A stretch of DNA of 64,000 nt. Origin: Bacillota bacterium (lineage in GTDB: Bacteria; Bacillota; Clostridia; Christensenellales; Aristaeellaceae). Where the stretch lies: NCBI GenBank assembly GCA_023436585.1, contig JAEZIN010000022.1, positions 17,474 through 81,473 of the forward strand. Reading direction: 5' to 3'. The translations under genes were made by a program, and so were the position numbers. Each line of letters starts with the position of its first letter. Within the stretch, counting starts at the first letter, position 1. This document shows positions 59,046-64,000 of the stretch, piece by piece. Under the pieces are notes generated by a model. It saw only the letters and a program-made list of their open reading frames with translations. It was not told where the DNA came from and made no database searches.

Positions 59046-59474
59046 ATGCGCGATTTGCAGGGATTGAATGAGGTCCTTGGCGGGCAGCTGATGGTCCAGC
59101 AAAAGCTGCTTTCGCTGGAGGAGGAGAAGACGGGCCTGCTCCTGAACGGAGACGCCCAGGCGCTCCTGCCGATGCTCAACGACCAGCAGGCGCTGCTTAT
59201 GCAGAGCCGGGAGCTGGAAAAGCAGCGGGGCGCCCTTTGCCAGGGCTCGGAGCATGGCACGCTGCGGGAGTTGATGGAGGCTGACGCAGAAGCAAAAGCC
59301 CTTCTTCAGCCGGTATTCAACGAGCTGTCCGCGGCTGTGGCGGCGCTGAAAAAGAAAAGCGCCCAGAACAAAAAGCTGCTGGAAACACGCCTGTCCACCA
59401 TCCGGTACCTGATGGGCCGCACAGGGCAGGAAGCAGGCGCCACCTATACAAAGGGCGCGAACACGAAAGGCTGA
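59046..59474 (+). CDS. flgN: Flagellar export chaperone FlgN
   Basis: 142 aa helical coiled-coil protein with the FlgN pattern (LNEVLGGQLMVQQKLLSLEEEKTGLLLNGDAQALLPMLNDQQALL). Chaperone for FlgK and FlgL, whose genes follow. ATG 59046 has AGGGAG about 12 bases upstream; an earlier ATG lies in flgM's coding end. Confidence 0.88.
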   Translation: MRDLQGLNEVLGGQLMVQQKLLSLEEEKTGLLLNGDAQALLPMLNDQQALLMQSRELEKQRGALCQGSEHGTLRELMEADAEAKALLQPVFNELSAAVAALKKKSAQNKKLLETRLSTIRYLMGRTGQEAGATYTKGANTKG

Positions 59475-59493
59475 CAAAGGCCCAGAGGTAACG

Positions 59494-60918
59494 ATGAGAG
59501 CAACTTTTTACGCGTTTGAGGCCGCCAAGAGCGGTTTGACGGCAGCGCAGGCGGGGCTGGATGTTACGGCAAATAACATCGCCAACCAATCCACCGAAGG
59601 ATACAGCAGGCAGATGGTGGAACAGTCGGCTACCCATCACAGCGCCGACCGGTACAGGCTATCCCAGAGCAATCTCCTTTCCTACAGCATGGGTGTGGAT
59701 GTAAAGGGCATCAGCCAGGCCCGCGACCAATTTCTGGACCTGCGCTACCGCAACGCCAACGCCGAAAACAGCGGGATACAAAAGACGCTGTCCATACTGA
59801 CCGACATGGAAAACAGCCTGGACGAAACGCAGACCGACGGCTTGAGCGTGATGATGCAGGACCTGTACGCCCAGATGCAGACGCTGTCCCAAAACGCCGG
59901 CGAGGTGGAGTTCTCCAGCCTGGTCAGGACCAGTGCCCAGAAGGTGACGCAGACCATCAACCACTACGCCGCCCAGCTGGACAACATCCGCGCCCAGGAG
60001 ATGAATTCCATCGACATCAGCGTAAAGGATATCAATACGCTTTTGAACAAGATTGATACCATCAACCACTCCATACAGGCCGCGAAGCTGCAAAACAACC
60101 CCATCAACGAGCTGAGCGATACGCGCAACCTGTATCTGGACGAGTTGTCCAATTACATGGACATCGCGGTCACCGCCCACGACGACGGCACGCTCAGCAT
60201 CAAGTCCGGCGGACAGTTCCTGCTGGATTCGACTGCAGGCACGGTAGCCGAGGTAACAGTTGCCGGAAGCACTGGCGCGGTTCATTTTGAAGCTGATGGG
60301 AATGCCATCGACCTTCAGGCGGGATCGCTCTTCGGTTCCATACAGGTCCTAAACGGCAAGGGCAGCTATGCCGGCACGGGGGAAAGCACCTTCCGGGGCA
60401 TCCCGTACTACCAGGCCTCCCTGGACAGCCTGGCCGCAAGCCTTAGCAGCACCTTCAATGCCATCAACGGCTCCGGCAAGCCCCTGTTCAGCGGCAGCAG
60501 CGCCACCACCATCGCCATCTCCAGCCAGTGGCTGTCCGATGCCAACTACATCACGGCCACCACGGACGCGGATCAGGAATCGGGCAAGAACGACAACATC
60601 CTCAAGTTCCTCGAAGCCATGGAAGAGCCGCGGGCCATTTCGCCATACTTCAACGGCAACTTTGAGGAGTTCACCCTGGCCATGATGACGGATGTGGCCA
60701 TCGATGTGGGATATACCAAGGACATCCAGGATACCAGCGAGCTGGTTGTCGCCTCCATCACAAACCAGCGCGAATCGGTAATGGGCGTCTCCATCAACGA
60801 GGAAACGGCAAACCTGATGAAATACCAGCGGGCTTTCGAGGCCTCCTCCCGGGTGATGACGGCGCTGGACGAGGCGCTGGACATACTGATCAACCGGATG
60901 GGCCTGGTGGGCCGCTAA
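59494..60918 (+). CDS. flgK: Flagellar hook-associated protein FlgK (HAP1)
   Basis: 474 aa hook-filament junction protein. N-terminal AKSGLTAAQAGLDVTANNIANQSTEGYSRQ and C-terminal GVSINEETANLMKYQRAFEASSRVMTALDEALDILIN are the family ends; the central exposed domain is shorter than in E. coli. AGAGGTAACG precedes ATG 59494. Confidence 0.96.
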   Translation: MRATFYAFEAAKSGLTAAQAGLDVTANNIANQSTEGYSRQMVEQSATHHSADRYRLSQSNLLSYSMGVDVKGISQARDQFLDLRYRNANAENSGIQKTLSILTDMENSLDETQTDGLSVMMQDLYAQMQTLSQNAGEVEFSSLVRTSAQKVTQTINHYAAQLDNIRAQEMNSIDISVKDINTLLNKIDTINHSIQAAKLQNNPINELSDTRNLYLDELSNYMDIAVTAHDDGTLSIKSGGQFLLDSTAGTVAEVTVAGSTGAVHFEADGNAIDLQAGSLFGSIQVLNGKGSYAGTGESTFRGIPYYQASLDSLAASLSSTFNAINGSGKPLFSGSSATTIAISSQWLSDANYITATTDADQESGKNDNILKFLEAMEEPRAISPYFNGNFEEFTLAMMTDVAIDVGYTKDIQDTSELVVASITNQRESVMGVSINEETANLMKYQRAFEASSRVMTALDEALDILINRMGLVGR

Positions 60919-60937
60919 GGAACAGGAGGTGACGTAA

Positions 60938-61906
60938 TTGCGCCTGACCAATGCCATGATGACCAATAATTATCTTCGGAACCTGAACAGGAACACGAAG
61001 GATTTGAACGACCTGAACACAAAGGTCTCCGCCCAGCGGAAATTTTTGAGGATGTCCGAAGATCCGGCTTCCGCCCTGGCGGCGTTTGGTGTGCGCAAGC
61101 ACCTGAGCCGTATCGATATGTACGACAGGACGCTTAAGGAAAGCCGCGGGCTTTTGGACGAGGCGGAAATCTCCCTCTCCTCCATCAATGAGGCGGCTAC
61201 CAACGCGCTGACGACAGTGATGCAGGGCTCCACCGGTTCCAGCGATGAGAACGCGCGCAGGGTGACCGCTAATACGATCCGTGGCTATCAGGAGTCGATC
61301 CTGGGCGCGGCCAACGCCAAGTTCTCCGACAAGTACATCTTTGGCGGCGAAGGCTTTGAGGAAATGCCCTTCACGCTGGACGGCTCCGGCAACCTTCGCT
61401 ACCATGGCGCGAACGTGGATACCGGTTCGTTCGGCCCGGAGCACAGGTACGTGGATATCGGGCTGGGCCTTTCCATCAACGGTTCCGGCGTGGTTTCCCC
61501 CCAATCCGCATTGGATACAGCCTATTCCGGAGCGGAGCTGTTGGGAACCGGCGTGGATGCCAACGGCCTTCCCAACAACCTGTACCAGCTGCTGGGTGAT
61601 ATCGCCGACAAGCTGGAAAGCGGTGACCTGACGGACATCGACATGTACATCCAGAAGCTGGATGACAGGTCGGACGATGTCAGAATGCAGTATGTGGGCA
61701 TTGGCGAAAAATCCAACTACATTTCCTTCTTTGCCGACAGGCTGGACAGGGAGAAGGTCGCCGCCGCCACCAAGCAGAACGATTTGGAAAGCCTGAGCCT
61801 GGAGGAGGGCATCATGCAATTCTCCGAACAGGAGCTTGTGTACAATGCCTGCCTTCAAATGGGCACCAAGATACTGCAGCCTTCCCTGCTCGACTACCTT
61901 AGCTGA
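60938..61906 (+). CDS. flgL: Flagellar hook-associated protein FlgL (HAP3)
   Basis: 322 aa. It begins MRLTNAMMTNNYLRNLNRNTKDLNDLNTKVSAQRKFLRMSEDPASALAAF, the FlgL/flagellin-type D0/D1 region, and ends with a matching C-terminal helix (EQELVYNACLQMGTKILQPSLLDYL). TTG start with AGGAGGTGACG upstream. Second junction protein, next to flgK. Confidence 0.93.
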   Translation: MRLTNAMMTNNYLRNLNRNTKDLNDLNTKVSAQRKFLRMSEDPASALAAFGVRKHLSRIDMYDRTLKESRGLLDEAEISLSSINEAATNALTTVMQGSTGSSDENARRVTANTIRGYQESILGAANAKFSDKYIFGGEGFEEMPFTLDGSGNLRYHGANVDTGSFGPEHRYVDIGLGLSINGSGVVSPQSALDTAYSGAELLGTGVDANGLPNNLYQLLGDIADKLESGDLTDIDMYIQKLDDRSDDVRMQYVGIGEKSNYISFFADRLDREKVAAATKQNDLESLSLEEGIMQFSEQELVYNACLQMGTKILQPSLLDYLS

Positions 61907-61933
61907 CAGGTTCAACGTATGTAGGTGAATGGG

Positions 61934-62428
61934 ATGAGGATCGAAAAAGTCATTTTGATGTATGACATCACGCCGGCGCAGCTTTTGTACAAGGCAACGC
62001 CGGCCCAGATGCAGGTCTCCGTGGAACGTGGGGGCCTGCAGATTGAGAGTGAGCCGATACAGCTGGAAATTGACAACAGGCAGTTTTTCGATTCCATTGG
62101 CATTAAAAGCCTCAAGGCCCAGGCGCAGGAGAAGATTCAAAAGGGGAAGGATGCCCTTGCGGAGGCCGCCGGCCGCTACACCAGGCAAAAGAACGCCCTG
62201 ATGGGCCCGGACGCCCTGAACATTCCGCAGATTACGGCCCAGCAGGCAAAGAAGCCGGTGAAAACGGAGATGGACTTCCTGCCCAAGGAGGCACCCCAAA
62301 CAAGCTTCAGCGGCGGCGGGTTAAATATGCAGTTCATCAAGGACAGGGTGGAAATCTCCTGGAAACCGTACGATATGGAGTTTACCTATGTGCCCTACTC
62401 GGTGGATTACCGTGTGGAAAAACGGTAG
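61934..62428 (+). CDS. DUF6470 (YviE-like) flagellar-locus protein
   Basis: 164 aa soluble protein of unknown function that in Bacillota is conserved between flgL and fliW. Family features are ITPAQLLYKATPAQMQVSVERGGLQIESEPIQLEIDN at the N terminus and a C-terminal beta region with VEISWKPYDMEFTYVPYSVDY. ATG 61934 has AGGTG upstream; GTG 61925 cannot be excluded. Its position indicates a role in late assembly or CsrA/FliW control. Confidence 0.85.
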   Translation: MRIEKVILMYDITPAQLLYKATPAQMQVSVERGGLQIESEPIQLEIDNRQFFDSIGIKSLKAQAQEKIQKGKDALAEAAGRYTRQKNALMGPDALNIPQITAQQAKKPVKTEMDFLPKEAPQTSFSGGGLNMQFIKDRVEISWKPYDMEFTYVPYSVDYRVEKR

Positions 62429-62485
62429 GCACCGCGAAAATTAATCAGGGTTATACGGCGCATAAGCGCCCGGGAGGAGAAAGGC

Positions 62486-62923
62486 ATGTTGATCCACACA
62501 AAGGATTATGACTTTGTGACGGTCAAGGAGGAGGACATCATCGATTTCCCTGAAGGGGTTTACGCTTTTGAAAACAGCAAGCAGTTTGTAGTGCTGGATA
62601 CAAATTCGAAAGCCGGCATCATGCAGCTGCAGTGCGCGCAGACGCCTACCCCCAGGTTCATCATTCTGGATCCCTTTATGTTCCTGGAGGATTACGCGCC
62701 CGCCGTGCCGGATGAGACAATGAAAAAGCTGAAGGCATCAGAACTTTCCGAATTGAGCTTTTTCGTTATCGCAGTAATCCCAAGCAACATCGGCGCCACC
62801 ACGGTGAACCTGAAAAGCCCCGTGGTGATCAACTTTAAGGAACGCCTGGGCATGCAGGTGATGCTTGAAAATTCTGAGTATCCGGTCCGCTTCCGCCTGT
62901 TCGACCAGGAAAGGGCGGGATGA
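62486..62923 (+). CDS. fliW: Flagellar assembly factor FliW
   Basis: 145 aa beta-barrel protein. DIIDFPEGVYAFENSKQFVVLD and a later ATTVNLKSPVVINFKERLGMQVMLENSEYPVRFRLF are FliW signatures. FliW binds either flagellin or CsrA, so free flagellin releases CsrA to stop more flagellin translation. The stop overlaps csrA by 4 bases. Confidence 0.96.
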   Translation: MLIHTKDYDFVTVKEEDIIDFPEGVYAFENSKQFVVLDTNSKAGIMQLQCAQTPTPRFIILDPFMFLEDYAPAVPDETMKKLKASELSELSFFVIAVIPSNIGATTVNLKSPVVINFKERLGMQVMLENSEYPVRFRLFDQERAG

Positions 62924-63156
62924 GGATGTTGGTGATCACCAGGCAGCCGGGAGACAGCATCCTCATTGGAGAGGATATCAAGGTCATTATTCTGGAGGTC
63001 AGCGGGGACAAGATCAAGATCGGCATCGACGCTCCCAGAAGCGTGCGCATCATGCGCAGCGAGGTGCTGGATACGGAGAGGAGCAATCAGGAAGCCGACC
63101 AGTCGGGCGGAGCCCAGGCACTGGAGTTCCTGAAGAAAAAGCTCACATCCAAATGA
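62920..63156 (+). CDS. csrA: Carbon storage/translational regulator CsrA
   Basis: 78 aa RNA-binding dimer, with MLVITRQPGDSILIGEDIKVIILEVSGDKIKIGIDAPRSVRIMRSEV covering the whole CsrA core and the FliW-binding C-terminal extension typical of Bacillota. It blocks translation of flagellin mRNA by covering GGA motifs. Start ATG 62920 overlaps fliW; ATG 62926 is also possible. It lies just before flagellin. Confidence 0.96.
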   Translation: MRMLVITRQPGDSILIGEDIKVIILEVSGDKIKIGIDAPRSVRIMRSEVLDTERSNQEADQSGGAQALEFLKKKLTSK

Positions 63157-63228
63157 CAGCCGCCCCGTTTTCACAAAGTGCATAAGCCGGATTGCCGCGT
63201 ACGGGCGAAACGGTTTTAGCAAAAACTG

Positions 63229-63268
63229 CGGGAAAGGATTCCTGCAGATATAAATTCAAGGAGGAAAA
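63229..63268 (+). promoter_or_regulatory. Candidate CsrA-binding sites in the flagellin leader
   Basis: Two GGA-centred sites: AAGGATTCC near 63235 and AAGGAGGAAAA at 63258-63268. The second covers the flagellin Shine-Dalgarno site, the arrangement shown for Bacillus hag. No convincing promoter was seen between csrA and flagellin. Confidence 0.6.
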
Positions 63269-63272
63269 ACCC

Positions 63273-64000
63273 ATGCGTATCAACCACAACATCGCAGCCA
63301 TGAACACCTACCGGCAGTACAACACCAACACCGTCAACACCAACAGGGCCATGGAAAAACTCTCCAGCGGCTACCGGATCAACCGCGCGGCGGACGACGC
63401 GGCGGGCCTCTCCATTTCCGAGAAAATGCGCAGCCAGATCCGCGGCCTCACCCAAGCCAACCGCAACGCCCAGGATGGCGTGTCCTTCCTGCAGACGGCG
63501 GAAGGCGCCTTGAACGAAGTGTCCGATATGCTTGTCCGCTTGAAGGAGCTGGCCGTACAGGTTCAAAACGGCACCTACAGCACCGATGACAAGAACAACA
63601 TCGGCGCCGAAATGAAGGCCTTGGGCACTGCCATCGGCGACATTTACACCAACACCAAGTTCAACGGCATCGCCACCTTCACCACCGGCGCAGCCATCAA
63701 GTATGGCGAGGATGCCAGCCAGACCGTTACCATCGCTGTGGCAACGCAGACACAGAAGGACGCCTTGCTGCTCCTGACAGGCGCTGCGGATACGACCCCC
63801 GCCGGCGTTACGGTTGCCGCTGTGGAAAGCGCCATCACCGAAGTGAACACCGTCCGCGCCACCTATGGTGCCCAGCAGAACCAGCTGGACCATGCCTCCA
63901 ACAACATGGCCACCACCAAGGAAAACCTGCAGGCCGCCGAATCCCGTATCCGCGATGTGGACATGGCCGAGGAAATGATGTCCTACACCAAGAACAACAT
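63273..64000 (+). CDS. hag: Flagellin (5' part, runs off the window)
   Basis: At least 242 aa, open at the right edge. The N-terminal D0/D1 region is classical: MRINHNIAAMNTYRQYNTNT, then KLSSGYRINRAADDAAGLSISEKMRSQIRGL and QDGVSFLQTAEGALNEVSDMLVRLKELAVQ. The conserved C-terminal D1 (SNNMATTKENLQAAESRIRDVDMAEEMMSYTKNN) already begins near 210, so the central variable domain is very short (about 35-45 residues), and the complete protein should be only about 270 aa. AAGGAGG precedes ATG 63273. CsrA sites overlap this ribosome-binding site. Confidence 0.96.
   Translation, partial: MRINHNIAAMNTYRQYNTNTVNTNRAMEKLSSGYRINRAADDAAGLSISEKMRSQIRGLTQANRNAQDGVSFLQTAEGALNEVSDMLVRLKELAVQVQNGTYSTDDKNNIGAEMKALGTAIGDIYTNTKFNGIATFTTGAAIKYGEDASQTVTIAVATQTQKDALLLLTGAADTTPAGVTVAAVESAITEVNTVRATYGAQQNQLDHASNNMATTKENLQAAESRIRDVDMAEEMMSYTKNN

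Noticed and set aside
1..64000. CRISPR arrays, rRNA, IS elements, prophage
   Set aside because: No regularly spaced repeats, rRNA signatures, transposases, integrases or phage structural genes were seen.

Overview
The window reads as a moderately GC-rich Bacillota (Clostridia-type) chromosome. Supporting signs are consensus Shine-Dalgarno sites with TTG/GTG starts, intrinsic terminators, a Gram-positive flagellar gene order (FliY instead of FliN, FlbD, SigD/WhiG-type sigma, FliW-CsrA), a nadD-yqeK fusion followed by rsfS, a MsmX/UgpC-type ABC ATPase, and ECF transporter S components. No rRNA, tRNA, CRISPR array, IS element or prophage gene was recognised. Species-level assignment is not possible from what is seen.

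Region 1 (1-39 kb) is a mosaic of metabolic, transport and regulatory genes. In order: sugar-ABC ATPase; small membrane protein; CdaR/PucR-type regulator; lipoprotein S41 peptidase; TM1266-like regulator with an ECF S component; ketopantoate reductase-like gene with a palindromic element at its 5' end; DUF3343 divergent from a cysteine desulfurase; membrane protein with a possible degenerate nuclease fold; nadD-yqeK and rsfS; comFB; MerR/GyrI regulator divergent from an ABC-2 exporter behind a leader ORF and terminator; low-GC islet; DAHP synthase behind an aromatic-rich leader peptide and terminator. This is followed by a nucleotidyltransferase, a divergent tRNA-guanine-transglycosylase paralog and a 16S rRNA methyltransferase of the FmrO/Sgm/Rmt family. 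Then come an ECF S component with a P-loop kinase, a MATE pump with a tandem repeat at its 3' end, a lipid kinase, HAD phosphatases, metNI, a MocR regulator, membrane proteins and a sugar epimerase/oxidoreductase cluster.

Region 2 (38.8-64 kb) is one co-directional flagellar block. It starts with a sigma-A-type promoter and a c-di-GMP-I riboswitch and runs flgB-flgC-fliE-fliF-fliG-fliH-fliI-fliJ-fliK-flgD-flgE-flbD-fliM-fliY-fliO-fliP-fliQ-fliR-flhB-flhA-sigD and two rod proteins. A sigma-D-like promoter then precedes flgM-flgN-flgK-flgL-yviE-fliW-csrA, and the 5' part of flagellin runs off the window. This gives an apparent cascade: c-di-GMP gates the early operon, SigD is made with the basal body, FlgM restrains it, and FliW/CsrA set flagellin translation. 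motAB, fliL, flhF, flhG and all che genes are absent from positions where many Bacillota carry them.

The most unusual items are the nucleotidyltransferase / TGT-paralog / Rmt-family methyltransferase cluster, two leader-ORF attenuators (upstream of DAHP synthase and of an ABC exporter), a possible sigma-D-driven small RNA facing away from the flagellar operon, and several unexplained palindromic elements.
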